From positions 1 through 64,000 of the forward strand of contig NZ_BJDM01000001.1 in the NCBI RefSeq assembly GCF_005405145.1: a stretch of 64,000 bases of DNA, given 5' to 3'. Origin of the DNA: Paucilactobacillus kaifaensis. Lineage in GTDB: Bacteria > Bacillota > Bacilli > Lactobacillales > Lactobacillaceae. The position numbers and the translations under genes are program-made. The stretch's first letter is position 1, and every line of letters begins with the position of its first letter. This document shows positions 45,857-55,674 of this stretch, in pieces. Under the pieces are notes generated by a model, which was not told the origin of the DNA, made no database searches, and was given only the letters and a program-made list of their open reading frames with translations.

Positions 45857-47257
45857 TTATCTTTTTTGTAAATAACGAAAAACCTGTTGCCCGGCCTGGC
45901 AACCAAAAATAACTGTTTCTGCAATCGAATTGCCGCCAATACGATTATTACCATGCAGTCCACCCGCTACTTCACCTGCTGCAAATAAACCATCAATTAC
46001 TCGATCCTGTTTATCAATCACCTGTGTTTGCGAGTTAATTTTTAATCCACCCATTGTATAATGCACAGCTGGTGCAATATGAATCGCATAGTATGGGCCC
46101 TGGCTGAGATCACGTTCCATCCCCGTCGTTCGCTGAAATTGATGATCTGAATGATTTTTAACTGCTCCGTTCCATTCCGTAATAGTGTGGTTTAAAGTGT
46201 CTGGATCAATTTGTATTCCAGTAGCTAGCTGATTTAGATCATCTCCCGTTTGAACTAATCCAATACTGGCATAAAATTCAATTGCTTGTACTCGTTCACG
46301 AACAGCCTGATTAAATATTAGGTATGCTCCATTTTCGTGCAACTTTTCAATAGCTGCCGTTACTTGCTTGCGGGTGTTAAGTTCATCAACGAACCGTTGT
46401 CCCGCTTGGTTAACTAGAATTGCCCCTTCACCGCGCACCGCCTCTCCAATCAGATATGCATGATTATTGACCTGTGCAACCGTTGGATGAACCTGAATCT
46501 GGTCCATCGCAATTGCTTGTGCACCAGCTGAGATTCCTAATTTAATTCCGTCACCAGTCGCTCCCGCTTGATTGGTTGTCGGATATTTTTTTAGTTCTGG
46601 TTGATACTCTGAAATCAACTGCGCGTTGGCACCAAATCCTCCAGTTGCTAAAATAACAGCCCCACTAGTAATCTTGATTTCATGCCCTTCAGTTTGTGCC
46701 TGAACACCTGTTATTTGGCCAGTTTCATCTCTTAGCAATTTAGTTACTTGGACATCCGTAAACAAAGGAATTTTCTTCTTTGCAATTTGTTTCAACAATT
46801 GAGTCACCAAAAAACCACCAATTGGCTTCATTGAGCTTGGTCGATGGGTACGTTTAGTATGCATTCCGCCTGTAATGGTAACATCATCGAGATTAATATC
46901 ATGATGTGCCAGCCACTCAACAGCTAAAGCACTGTGGTCGGTAAAATATCGTAATAATTGGGGATCATTTTGCTGTCCGCCACCAATAAATGTATCTGAA
47001 TAAAACTCATCCATGCTGTCCACAATATGATGTTGCAGTTGGGGTATTGTTTCGGCTGCGTTCATCCCCGAAGATGCCCGTGTACTGTTACCACCAATTT
47101 TAGCCATTTTTTCTAGAATCACTGGCTTTAGTCCAAGCTCTGCAGCTTGAACAGCACTCGTTAAACCGGTTGCCCCCGAGCCAACAATGATCACATCATA
47201 ATTATTTACTAGTTCCGCCATTTTATTTGCTTGAAATTGAAAGCTCTCTGCCATCAT
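45857..47257 (-). CDS. Fumarate reductase-type FAD flavoprotein
   Basis: Soluble flavoprotein of the fumarate/urocanate reductase family, 466 aa. DVIIVGSGATGLTSAVQAAELG is the FAD-binding Rossmann loop; GGNSTRASSGMNA, VHYTMGGLKINSQTQV and LFAAGEVAGGLHGNNRIGGNS complete the FAD and active-site regions. It lacks the FMN-binding domain and haem motifs seen in larger relatives, so its electron donor must be another protein. In lactobacilli such enzymes reduce fumarate or related enoates as electron sinks (inference). Either ATG at 47257 or 47254 may be used; AAGGAG lies upstream. Confidence 0.88.
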   Translation of the reverse strand: MMAESFQFQANKMAELVNNYDVIIVGSGATGLTSAVQAAELGLKPVILEKMAKIGGNSTRASSGMNAAETIPQLQHHIVDSMDEFYSDTFIGGGQQNDPQLLRYFTDHSALAVEWLAHHDINLDDVTITGGMHTKRTHRPSSMKPIGGFLVTQLLKQIAKKKIPLFTDVQVTKLLRDETGQITGVQAQTEGHEIKITSGAVILATGGFGANAQLISEYQPELKKYPTTNQAGATGDGIKLGISAGAQAIAMDQIQVHPTVAQVNNHAYLIGEAVRGEGAILVNQAGQRFVDELNTRKQVTAAIEKLHENGAYLIFNQAVRERVQAIEFYASIGLVQTGDDLNQLATGIQIDPDTLNHTITEWNGAVKNHSDHQFQRTTGMERDLSQGPYYAIHIAPAVHYTMGGLKINSQTQVIDKQDRVIDGLFAAGEVAGGLHGNNRIGGNSIAETVIFGCQAGQQVFRYLQKR

Positions 47258-47618
47258 AAATCTCCTTAATAGTTACTGTTTTATTATCAACTAATATACC
47301 ATTGACAATTATCAACAGCATCCATAAAGTACGAAGATCCTGAGCAATTCCAAGCGGAACTGGATGTTTTTCTGAATAATTTGTCATGATTTATTACGTG
47401 ATAATCCGTCTAAAATCTTGCTACTACAGTTCTATCGATCCATGGTCGCAATAACCTAATTTATCCAAAATAATTAAAAGTTGTCTTTTGTCTGCAACAA
47501 AATATTTTTTAATTCACTATAAATCGGTTTCAAAACTGATAAATTAGTAATTCACATAATTAATCAATTGATTACATTGAATTAATTTTAGTTTCACCAA
47601 TTCATTGGTAAAAATTAG

Positions 47619-47714
47619 TGCTATACTAAAACACGTCGCGAACAAAAGATACACAACATGTTGTGTTAATTTTTCATAGAATTACATATTAGCCACTATA
47701 TATTGTGGCTAATA
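47619..47714 (+). promoter_or_regulatory. pnuC promoter and structured leader
   Basis: Extended -10 TGCTATACT (47619-47627) is followed by a perfect 16-bp palindrome ACACAACATGTTGTGT (47651-47666). A 10-bp hairpin TATTAGCCAC/GTGGCTAATA (47687-47714) with a U-rich tail ends 23 bp before the gene. The layout suits ligand-controlled expression: either a repressor on the palindrome or an RNA switch. NAD+-II riboswitches are known upstream of pnuC in Lactobacillales. The remainder of 47258-47618 shows only AT-rich sequence. Confidence 0.55.
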
Positions 47715-47737
47715 TTTATTTGAGAGGGGAACACACA

Positions 47738-48499
47738 ATGAGTAATTACGTTAAATTTTTATCACACCAATTGAAAGATTGGCCACAACAAAATTATTAC
47801 CTTTTTTTCTTTAGTTTAGGCTGCCAAGTGATGACTTTGGTAGGTACACCCATCACGCCATTAACCATTTTAACCTTTATCGGAACCACATTAGGGGTTT
47901 TGTGTGTGTTAGCCATCAACGCTGCCAAATCCGTTAACGGCTGGCTTGGAATTTTATCAGCAATTTGTTTTATCATCACTGGTTACGCCGCTAAAAACTA
48001 CTTAAGCATTGGTGAACAACTAGCTTACATGGTTACACTTGATATTCCAGTATTAATCAGTGCCAACTGGAACGTTAACATGGCTGCTAAAATTCGTAAG
48101 TTCACGGCGAACAGTTGGACCATTGCCATTATTTCAACCCTCATTGTGTATGGTATTTCTGGCTATTTAATCAAAACCTTAACTGACGATCCACGACCAT
48201 GGATTGATGCAATCAGCTTCTCAATTAGCCTCTCTGCTGGAGTTATTTGTTTCTTGCGTTTCAATAACCAGTATTTCTGGTGGGTTGCTTCTGGACTAGC
48301 ACAAATGGTACTTTGGTTCATTTCATTCCGTCAGGGTTCAGCTACATTAGCAATGTTCATTAACAGTTCTATCTACCTCATTAATGACGTATTGGCATTT
48401 ACCGTTTCCCCTTGGTACAACAAAAAAGAGCGTGCTCGTGTTGTTTCACAGGAAACAAAATATGCTGCTAAATTGAAATCTGGATCAGAATTAATATAA
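47738..48499 (+). CDS. pnuC: Nicotinamide riboside/mononucleotide transporter PnuC
   Basis: Facilitates entry of nicotinamide riboside for NAD synthesis. The 253-aa protein starts at ATG 47738 (MSNYVKFLSHQLKDWPQQNY) with GAGAGGGG upstream; the 47705 reading starts within the leader hairpin. About seven helices; ISANWNVNMAAKIRKF and FLRFNNQYFWWVASGLAQMVLWF match the PnuC core, and YLINDVLAFTVSPWY the final helix. A strong terminator follows. Confidence 0.9.
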   Translation: MSNYVKFLSHQLKDWPQQNYYLFFFSLGCQVMTLVGTPITPLTILTFIGTTLGVLCVLAINAAKSVNGWLGILSAICFIITGYAAKNYLSIGEQLAYMVTLDIPVLISANWNVNMAAKIRKFTANSWTIAIISTLIVYGISGYLIKTLTDDPRPWIDAISFSISLSAGVICFLRFNNQYFWWVASGLAQMVLWFISFRQGSATLAMFINSSIYLINDVLAFTVSPWYNKKERARVVSQETKYAAKLKSGSELI

Positions 48500-48512
48500 A
48501 TATACAGTAAAG

Positions 48513-48573
48513 AAAACAATAGGATGAAGCAAAAACGCAAAGGTTTTTGTTTCATCCTATTGTTTTTTTATGA
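48513..48573. terminator. Terminator after pnuC
   Basis: AACAATAGGATGAAGCAAAAAC pairs over about 21 bp with its downstream complement (loop GCAAAG), followed by seven T. It also faces the convergent 48592-48933 gene. Confidence 0.92.
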
Positions 48574-48591
48574 TATAAAACCAGAACGTTA

Positions 48592-48933
48592 TCACTGTAG
48601 TCCTTGAACTTCCTTAATAAGCGCTAACAGCTGATCTTTTTGGTGCCGATAGTCGTCTATCTGGTCTCCGAATTTATCAAGAAATCCATTTAGTCCCTGA
48701 GTAGCAAACTCATATTCATAATCATAGACTTTATCGTAAGTCGTAGTGAACCGAGTTAGTAACTCATGTTCATCTGCTAACTGTAACGCCATTTGGATAA
48801 CCCGAAAATCAGTATAACCAAGTTCAAATTGGATTGCCCAGGCACGAATGAAATCATGTTTGGCAGCAATATGTTCATAATGATGTTCCGTGTTCCAATT
48901 TAATCGTTCAAGTGAATTTTTAACGTCTAACAT
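48592..48933 (-). CDS. Small protein of unknown function
   Basis: 113-aa soluble, helical protein rich in His, Tyr and Asp (AAKHDFIRAWAIQFELGYTD...). I recognise no family and see no membrane or signal segment. A normal AGGAGG ribosome-binding site precedes the ATG. It follows the DHA2 exporter gene by 40 bp on the same strand, so it may be co-transcribed with it. Confidence 0.75.
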   Translation of the reverse strand: MLDVKNSLERLNWNTEHHYEHIAAKHDFIRAWAIQFELGYTDFRVIQMALQLADEHELLTRFTTTYDKVYDYEYEFATQGLNGFLDKFGDQIDDYRHQKDQLLALIKEVQGLQ

Positions 48934-48972
48934 TATTAATTCCTCCTAAATAAATTTATCTACTAGCCCACA

Positions 48973-50388
48973 CTAGGCTACTTTTTGGTTAGCTTTAATT
49001 ATTCGATAAACTACTAGCAAAATTGCCACCAAACTCAGTATCGCTGCACCCATAAATACACGGTGAAATGCTACTAAAAAATGATCTCCTAAACTGGCTG
49101 TAATTACCCGCACTCCAGGAAGCTGTAAAAACAGCATCGTAGAGGCAAAACTAACTCCAAGGGACATCCCCAGCGTTCGAGCAAATGAACTGAGCGAACC
49201 GCCAACGCCATCATATTTACTTTCGATCACCCCCATTGTTAAAGCGTTGTTAGGTGAAATAAACAATCCCATGCCAACTCCATTTAAGAAAATAACTCCA
49301 ATTATGATTACTAAATTTAACTGGGCCTGAAACAACATATAACCAACTTGAGATACCAATAAAACTATTAAGCCAATTAAAACAATATGCATTCGATTAA
49401 ATTTATCAGCTAGGTAGCCCACAATCGGAGCAATTATTAGCATAATTAACGATTGAATTCCCATTAATAAACCACTAACAAACGCATCCAATCCCAAAAA
49501 ATTTTGCAAATAAAAAGGCAAGAGGACATTAGAAAATACGTTAATCATCATCGCCAAAAATAATGTTGTGATCGATAACATATAAGTAGCGTTATGCAAC
49601 AACATTGGCGAGATCCAAGGATTTTTTGCTCGATCATCTTGAATGAACGAATATGTTGTCAGGGCTATCCCACTTAGTAAAAATATTATCCCCAAGCCTG
49701 GACGAATATGTTGCCCTTGAAAAAATGATGCACTTAGAAATAAAATAACCATGCCAAGCGTAAACAGAAATTGTCCAGGCCAATTAACACTTCGGGTAGT
49801 TTGAACGATACTTTTAACGCTCTTCTTTGGTTTAGGAAGAACTTTAAATCCCAAGGTTAAAACTATTATGCCCACTGGAATATTAATTAAAAAAATCCAG
49901 CGCCATGAAAAAATGGCCATGATGAAACCACCTAGTGCCGGACCCGAAATCGCTCCAACTGAAATAAACATTGAGTTAACAGCTAACGCCTCAGCACGTT
50001 GTTGATCAGGAAAAGCCTCAGTAATAATCCCCATCGTGTTAGCCATTACCATTGCTGCCCCTATTGCCTGAATAAACCGACCAATAATTAACATTGAAAA
50101 GCTCGCTGCAATCCCGTTAACACCGGAACCTGCGACGAACAAAATACCACCATAAATAAAAACCAAATTTTTCGAAATTAGATCGCCTAAGTGACCAAAA
50201 AAGACTAAAAAAACAGCCGTTGTGATTAAACCTGTTTGAAGCACCCAAGTTGAGGTACTATTTGCAACATTAAAAGCGGAGCTTATCTGTGGTAGCGCCA
50301 AATTTACACTTGCTCCCGATAAACTTGTTAAAAATGAAAATAGCCCTACTACTGTGATCAGTTTTATATTGTGATTATCTTTCATCAT
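48973..50388 (-). CDS. DHA2-family (EmrB/QacA-type) MFS exporter
   Basis: 471-aa multidrug-type exporter with about 14 helices. NLALPQISSAFNVANSTSTWVLQTG, LGDLISKNLVFIYGG (motif A), GAISGPALGGFIMAIFSWRWIFLINIPVG (motif C and helix V) are DHA2 hallmarks. The likely start is the ATG at 50388, as the 50415 reading lacks a ribosome-binding site. No TetR or MarR partner is adjacent. Substrate unknown. Confidence 0.88.
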   Translation of the reverse strand: MMKDNHNIKLITVVGLFSFLTSLSGASVNLALPQISSAFNVANSTSTWVLQTGLITTAVFLVFFGHLGDLISKNLVFIYGGILFVAGSGVNGIAASFSMLIIGRFIQAIGAAMVMANTMGIITEAFPDQQRAEALAVNSMFISVGAISGPALGGFIMAIFSWRWIFLINIPVGIIVLTLGFKVLPKPKKSVKSIVQTTRSVNWPGQFLFTLGMVILFLSASFFQGQHIRPGLGIIFLLSGIALTTYSFIQDDRAKNPWISPMLLHNATYMLSITTLFLAMMINVFSNVLLPFYLQNFLGLDAFVSGLLMGIQSLIMLIIAPIVGYLADKFNRMHIVLIGLIVLLVSQVGYMLFQAQLNLVIIIGVIFLNGVGMGLFISPNNALTMGVIESKYDGVGGSLSSFARTLGMSLGVSFASTMLFLQLPGVRVITASLGDHFLVAFHRVFMGAAILSLVAILLVVYRIIKANQKVA

Positions 50389-50482
50389 ATCCTGCTCATC
50401 CCCAGCCTGTAACACCCGTTATCACTAGGATCGTCTTAACTAGTTAAGCTAAATTTACGCCATCATTATAACTCTACCGATT

Positions 50483-50519
50483 AAAAAAAAGACACTATTT
50501 ACGCTCAAATAATGTCTTT
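50483..50519 (-). terminator. Terminator after GH3 gene
   Basis: Minus strand: AAGACATTATTT pairs with AAATAGTGTCTT, followed by eight T; 13 bp after the GH3 stop. Confidence 0.88.
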
Positions 50520-50531
50520 ATTAAATCCGTT

Positions 50532-52757
50532 TTATTTTTGATTAGCTAACTCAATAAAATTACTCATCTGTTCGGCTGAGATTCCTAACATGACCATTGA
50601 ACGCAAAGGAATGTTTTCCAGCAACTCTCTATTTTCATCTGATTCGGTCACACCATCAATAATCTGCTTAAGTCCTGACTTAATTAATGCATCTTTCAAA
50701 TCATCTCGTTGAACCACTTCACTAAGATAAGTATTACCACTGATTAATGGCTTCGCTTCGGAACCCAAGTTAACATTAATAGTTTGTTGTAGGCGAAGGT
50801 CACGCGATGAACTACCAACATTAATTTCATATTCACCATTGTCTACTCGCCATGTGCTACTTTCAACATCGTACCAAGCAAAACTACGTCGATCTAACAA
50901 TAGTTGCACCGTCTGTTTTTCACCAGGATTAAGGTGTACTTTCTTAAATCCTTTCAATTCACGAACTGGTAATTCAATGCTGCTAACTGAGTTTTGGACG
51001 TACAGCTGTGACACTTCATCTCCAGCTACATCCCCTGTATTAGTAATCTCAAAGCTAACCTTAATTTTATTAGAATCTGGATCAACACGCAAATTATCAT
51101 ACTTAAACGTCGTATAACTCAGACCGTGACCAAAAGGAAAATTAACAGCTTGTTGTTTCAAATCGTAATAACGATAACCGACAAATATTCCTTCATGATA
51201 ATTCTCTTCTCGAACACTAGCATTGAATGTGCCATATGCAGGCGTATCTTGAATTCGTTGTGGAAATGTTTCTGCCAATTTACCAGATGGGTTGACCACA
51301 CCGGTTAAAATATTCCAAGTAGCCTCACCGACTGCCTCACCAGCTAAGTAAGTTTCAACAATTACTTTTACATTGTCCTTCCATGGCATCGTGACTGCTG
51401 AACCATTTTGTAGCACAACAATTAGATTCGAATTAGCCTGACTCAACTGATTGATTAAATTAGTTTGATTAGCCGGCAAATCCATCGTCTGCTTATCGAA
51501 TCCTTCAGATTCCATTTGTTCAGGCACTCCGGCAAAGAACACCACTTTGTCACTAGCTTTAGCTGACTCAAGTGCCTGCTTTTCTAGTTCTTCATCACCG
51601 TTTTCTGTGTCCAATTGGTACCCAGTAGTAAATTGGTAATTTAGATTGCTATGTTTAACTGCATCCAATGGGGACACTACTTTATATGCATTAACGTGTG
51701 AACTCCCCCCGCCTTGGTACCTAGGTTTTTGCGCTAGTTCACCAATCACAGCAATGCGTTCACTTGATTTGATTGGTAAAATAGCATCATTATTTTGTAG
51801 TAACACAATGCTACTTTCGGCTGCCTTTCTAGCAAACTCATGTTGGTCATCTTTATCATATTTAGCTACCTTAGTGGCATTAATATGATATTTTTCGACT
51901 AATTGTAGCACTCGTAAAACAGCGGTATCTAATTGTGTTTCTTCTAAACTACCGTCTTTAATCGCCGCAATAATTTTTTCACTTGAGTCCGTTCCAGTTC
52001 CTGGCATTTCTAGATCTAATCCCGCTTTTAGTGCTGCAATATTATCAGCCACGGCACCCCAATCGGACATAACAGCTCCTTGGAAGCCCCACTCATTACG
52101 TAAAATTTCAGTTAAAAGACGATAATTTTGTGAATTCAAAACACCATTAATTGCATTATATGAGCACATCAAGGTTGCAGGATGGGCTTTTCTTACTATT
52201 GTTTCAAATGCTGTCAGGTAGATCTCTCGTAAAGTACGCTCATCAACATTCGAAGTTGACGTAAACCGTTGATTTTCACGATTATTAGCCGCAAAGTGTT
52301 TAACGCTCACGCCAACGCCTTTCGATTGAACGCCCTCAACATAAGCACTTCCTAATTCACCAACTAAAAATGGATCTTCGGAAAAGTATTCAAAATTACG
52401 GCCCGCCAATGGTGACCGTTTAATGTTCACCCCTGGTCCTAGCACTATATCAACATTTTCAGTGCGAGCGGCGATTCCTAAGTTTTCGCCCAACTCAAAT
52501 AACATTTTCGTATTAAATGAACTTGCAGTGAGTGCAGAGCTTGGGAAACAAATTGCTTCGACACTTTTATTCAACCCTAAAGCATCGGCACTGTCTGCTT
52601 GCTTACGCAATCCCGAGGGCCCATCAGTCATCATCATTCCGGGAATATCTTTGTCTTCATTTTTAGCAGTAAACCAAAAGTTCTTACCGCTCACCAGTTC
52701 AGCTTTTTCCGAAACGGTCAGTCCCTGTACAAATGATAAATCAAATTTTACTGTCAT
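50532..52757 (-). CDS. Glycoside hydrolase family 3 beta-glycosidase
   Basis: Intracellular exo-beta-glycosidase (no signal peptide), 741 aa. The (beta/alpha)8 domain holds KHFAANN (153-159) and GAVMSDWGAV with nucleophile Asp232. The (alpha/beta)6 sandwich carries the acid/base region, and a fibronectin III-like C-terminal domain (EVSQLYVQNS... ELKGFKKVHLNPGE) follows. Beta-glucosidase or beta-xylosidase activity cannot be separated by sequence, but its position next to the xylan genes favours xylo- or gluco-oligosaccharides. Short unlabelled C-terminal extension beyond the FnIII domain (about residues 665-741). Confidence 0.93.
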   Translation of the reverse strand: MTVKFDLSFVQGLTVSEKAELVSGKNFWFTAKNEDKDIPGMMMTDGPSGLRKQADSADALGLNKSVEAICFPSSALTASSFNTKMLFELGENLGIAARTENVDIVLGPGVNIKRSPLAGRNFEYFSEDPFLVGELGSAYVEGVQSKGVGVSVKHFAANNRENQRFTSTSNVDERTLREIYLTAFETIVRKAHPATLMCSYNAINGVLNSQNYRLLTEILRNEWGFQGAVMSDWGAVADNIAALKAGLDLEMPGTGTDSSEKIIAAIKDGSLEETQLDTAVLRVLQLVEKYHINATKVAKYDKDDQHEFARKAAESSIVLLQNNDAILPIKSSERIAVIGELAQKPRYQGGGSSHVNAYKVVSPLDAVKHSNLNYQFTTGYQLDTENGDEELEKQALESAKASDKVVFFAGVPEQMESEGFDKQTMDLPANQTNLINQLSQANSNLIVVLQNGSAVTMPWKDNVKVIVETYLAGEAVGEATWNILTGVVNPSGKLAETFPQRIQDTPAYGTFNASVREENYHEGIFVGYRYYDLKQQAVNFPFGHGLSYTTFKYDNLRVDPDSNKIKVSFEITNTGDVAGDEVSQLYVQNSVSSIELPVRELKGFKKVHLNPGEKQTVQLLLDRRSFAWYDVESSTWRVDNGEYEINVGSSSRDLRLQQTINVNLGSEAKPLISGNTYLSEVVQRDDLKDALIKSGLKQIIDGVTESDENRELLENIPLRSMVMLGISAEQMSNFIELANQK

Positions 52758-52923
52758 CGCTATCTCCTTGTAGTTAAATTTTAAGTCAATTATCGCACTT
52801 AAAACTAATTTTAAAAACCAATCAATTATAAATATATTAAAAACAGGCCGTTATTCATAACATCAATAGGCTTAACTTTTTCTACTTTTAACCTATACGC
52901 TAATTTATATTTTGACAACAATG

Positions 52924-52967
52924 AAAAAAAGGCCACTTCAGGAAGTATAAATTCTTGAAGTAGCCTT
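52924..52967 (-). terminator. Terminator after AraJ-like MFS gene
   Basis: Minus strand: AAGGCTACTTCAAGAA pairs with TTCCTGAAGTGGCCTT with small mismatches, followed by TTTTTTT. Confidence 0.88.
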
Positions 52968-52990
52968 AAATATAATCAAATATAAACTAA

Positions 52991-54175
52991 TTAATTTTGT
53001 GTTTCAGTTTGTTGATGTTTCCTAATTGAAGCATACAGTAGCATTGATAAAACAAGAGAGATTGCAGCATAAACTGCCGCACCAAAGCCAATGTGTGCTA
53101 ACCCAATTAACCCAACTAATATAGATGCTGTTGCAGATCCCAAGGAAATGCCAAAGTTAAAGAAAATTGAATTGAGCGATGATGCTAAAACCAACGATTG
53201 AGGGTAATCATTTTCTGCCACGGTTAGAAAATGAATTTGAATTGGCGAATTTAAAATTGTGACGATTAAAGTTAGTATTAATATTACAATCAGTCCAGTT
53301 ACCTTCATATTTAAACTAACTGGCAAAAGGATCAGCAGAACAATATCTGCAATATAAAAATAAGGCATCTTTTGCAAACCATTATTTTCTGCCAATGTCC
53401 CAGATAGACGATTACTAATAATGCTCATAATTCCAATCAAAAAAAGTAGCCAATTTAAACTTTGTGTACTAAAGCCCATTGCAGTTGTTAATAACGGTCG
53501 GATATACGTATAGTAAGAATACATTGTAGCAGCTGTAAACAACACCAATACAATCCCTAAATAAATTCGTGAATCAGATAGTAACGTCAGCTGTTTTCCT
53601 ATTGAACCCTGAACTTGTTCAACATGTTTTGGCAAGAGCCAGACCAGCAAAAAAAACGTCATGATACTAATAACAGAAATGGACCAAAATGTGTAGCGCC
53701 AACCAATACTTGTACTAATTGCCGTTCCAAGTGGGACACCAAAAACTGAGGCAATACTAAAACCTGCAAAAATCCAAGACACTAGTCCAGCTCGTTTTTG
53801 ACGTGGAGCAATCGTACTTGCAAACGTCATAATTAATGAAATGATTGCACCTGCAACCATGGCCGTAATAATTCTTGAAGTCATCAACATGACATAATTG
53901 GACGCAAAGCCACTGAAGGTATTACCAATCAAAAATACCAACATTAACCCTAATAAAGTCTTGTAACGACTGAATCGGCTAGTATATATGGTAATGACCG
54001 GGGTACTAACTGCATACACCGTTGCAAAAATTGTTACTAAATAACCAACTGTGGCAATCGAAACATCAAATTGTTTTGCAATATCGGATAAAATTCCAAC
54101 TACAATAAATTCATTACACCCAAGCATAAAAGCAACTAATACCATCACGATTGCTTGTAATCGATATTTTTTCAT
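52991..54175 (-). CDS. AraJ-like MFS transporter (DHA1)
   Basis: 394-aa, about 12 helices. GCNEFIVVGILSDIAKQFDVSIATVGYLVTIFATVYAVSTP is the DHA1 signature of sugar-efflux and drug transporters (AraJ/YdhP). It is divergent from the AraC-type regulator and shares its control region, so expression may depend on the same sugar signal. A role as pentose or arabinoside efflux valve is possible but unproven. Confidence 0.85.
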   Translation of the reverse strand: MKKYRLQAIVMVLVAFMLGCNEFIVVGILSDIAKQFDVSIATVGYLVTIFATVYAVSTPVITIYTSRFSRYKTLLGLMLVFLIGNTFSGFASNYVMLMTSRIITAMVAGAIISLIMTFASTIAPRQKRAGLVSWIFAGFSIASVFGVPLGTAISTSIGWRYTFWSISVISIMTFFLLVWLLPKHVEQVQGSIGKQLTLLSDSRIYLGIVLVLFTAATMYSYYTYIRPLLTTAMGFSTQSLNWLLFLIGIMSIISNRLSGTLAENNGLQKMPYFYIADIVLLILLPVSLNMKVTGLIVILILTLIVTILNSPIQIHFLTVAENDYPQSLVLASSLNSIFFNFGISLGSATASILVGLIGLAHIGFGAAVYAAISLVLSMLLYASIRKHQQTETQN

Positions 54176-54340
54176 TAATCAAATTCCTCCACTAATAGAA
54201 TTACTATAACATCCTATTACTTTTTTTGCCTAATTTGATACTACTTAATCCTAAAATCGATAACGATTTGTTTCACAATATAACTGCTTCTTAATTTGTT
54301 GAATTAAGTGTATTATTTAAGGTACCAATCACAGCTAAAA

Positions 54341-54420
54341 TTTAGTTCATTATTTGACAAAACAAGATTATAATTTTACATAGACGAAATTATAAATACA
54401 AACTAGAATACAGTTTGTAT
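54341..54420. promoter_or_regulatory. AraC-site A and inverted repeat upstream of araC-type gene
   Basis: The 50-bp block 54341-54390 (TTTAGTTCA... TTTGACAAAA... CATAGACGAAAT) recurs at 55475-55524 with the same internal spacing (GACAAAA to GACGAAA, 27 bp start to start). Next to it lies a perfect inverted repeat ATACAAACT/AGTTTGTAT (54396-54404, 54412-54420, 7-nt spacer). Likely binding sites of the adjacent regulator and of another factor in the divergent 54176-54488 region. Confidence 0.7.
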
Positions 54421-54488
54421 AGCATATGAACTAGCTCAAACAAGATTTTATTATTATCTGTCACTATTTTTGATAAGGGGGGATTGAC

Positions 54489-55394
54489 ATGACAAAATTT
54501 GTTCCATTACCATCAGTTGAATCTAGTTTACGTTTGTTTGGTGGCCATATGCGCACTGTAGCCGGTGGCTGGAGCTTTTTCGAGCAAAAACATCAGGCAT
54601 TCGAATTGATGTGCGTCATTGATGGCCATCAATCAACTCAAATCAGTGATCAGAACCCAGTTATTTATGGCCCTGGTGATGCTCTGATTATTTCGCCAGG
54701 TACTTTACACATTAATTCTAATGCCAGTAGCACAAAATCAATGACCTATATTTGTTTTCATTTCAATATTGAAAGTTTAGAACTCAAATCAGAGATTATC
54801 AGCAGTATCGCAAATACTAAAATACAATCCCAAGATGCACTGGCAAAGCAGGCTGTAAAAACTGCTCACGCAATGGTTAACTGCAGTGCTGATAAAAAAT
54901 TAAACGTCGAGGAACGAAATCTTAAAGTTCAAATTATTTTATTAGACTTCCTATTTTTCTTAACCCGTAATTTTACACGTCTAAACTTGCAAACCAACCT
55001 AAAATACTCAGAGCGAGAGGCTAAGGTTGCTCGTTCGATTGCCACAATCATTGAAAATGGTGTCAAAGATAATCCTGATCACCTCTTAAATATTAGTGAA
55101 ATATGCAACTCACTCAATATCAGTAGTGGCTATGGCCACCGTGTTTTTAAAAAGGTCTACGGGATTACACCACTTCACTTTATCGAGGAACAGAAATATC
55201 GCAAAGCTAAGTTATTATTAGGCAGTCCAGAATATTCGATTGAAGAGGTCTCTTACATGACTGGCTCCAATAGTCTTTCTAATTTTAGTAAGCAATTTAA
55301 AAAATGGTCTGGACTAACTCCTAGCAAATATCAACAACAAATTTTGCACAAACGAAAAGTAACCGCTATCAATAAAAGTGGTTATTTTGAATAG
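54489..55394 (+). CDS. AraC-family regulator of xyloside use
   Basis: 301-aa activator: N-terminal cupin sensor (AFELMCVIDGHQSTQI, ALIISPGTLHIN) and C-terminal double helix-turn-helix (LLNISEICNSLNISSGYGHRVFKKVYGITPLHFIEE, then SIEEVSYMTGSNSLSNFSKQFKKWSGLTPSKYQQQ). The domain order is standard. Start ATG at 54489 follows AAGGGGGG. It probably binds the repeated block upstream of itself and of the transporter gene and switches on transporter and GH43. Confidence 0.92.
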   Translation: MTKFVPLPSVESSLRLFGGHMRTVAGGWSFFEQKHQAFELMCVIDGHQSTQISDQNPVIYGPGDALIISPGTLHINSNASSTKSMTYICFHFNIESLELKSEIISSIANTKIQSQDALAKQAVKTAHAMVNCSADKKLNVEERNLKVQIILLDFLFFLTRNFTRLNLQTNLKYSEREAKVARSIATIIENGVKDNPDHLLNISEICNSLNISSGYGHRVFKKVYGITPLHFIEEQKYRKAKLLLGSPEYSIEEVSYMTGSNSLSNFSKQFKKWSGLTPSKYQQQILHKRKVTAINKSGYFE

Positions 55395-55427
55395 GACAAA
55401 TATACTCTAAAATAAAATAATAACCTC

Positions 55428-55462
55428 AATGCTCATCTAGTTTTAGCGAATAGATGAGCATT
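55428..55462 (+). terminator. Terminator after araC-type gene
   Basis: AATGCTCATCTA pairs perfectly with TAGATGAGCATT (11-nt loop), followed by ATTCTTGT. The weak T-tract suggests partial termination. Confidence 0.7.
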
Positions 55463-55474
55463 ATTCTTGTCAAT

Positions 55475-55524
55475 TTTAGTTCACAATTTGACAAAAAGAC
55501 GTTAAAAACTTGCATAGACGAAAT
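55475..55524 (+). promoter_or_regulatory. AraC-site B upstream of xyloside transporter
   Basis: Second copy of the 50-bp block found before the regulator gene: TTTAGTTCACAATTTGACAA then GCATAGACGAAAT. It lies about 150 bp upstream of the transporter start. Bases 55525-55674 form a long AT-rich leader without a gene. Confidence 0.75.
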
Positions 55525-55674
55525 CGATGTAACCGGATACAATTTAATTATGCTTAGCTGGCTAAGAAATTCTGGTTTTACTTTAAGTAAGTATTCGGGT
55601 AATTATTGTTAACTGAATCACAATGTTAAGTCGCATTTATTTATCGATTTATTATTAGAAAGGAGATACCTTTA

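Noticed and set aside
48373..48555. Minus-strand 60-aa frame over the pnuC end
   Set aside because: It lies inside pnuC and its terminator; no ribosome-binding site.
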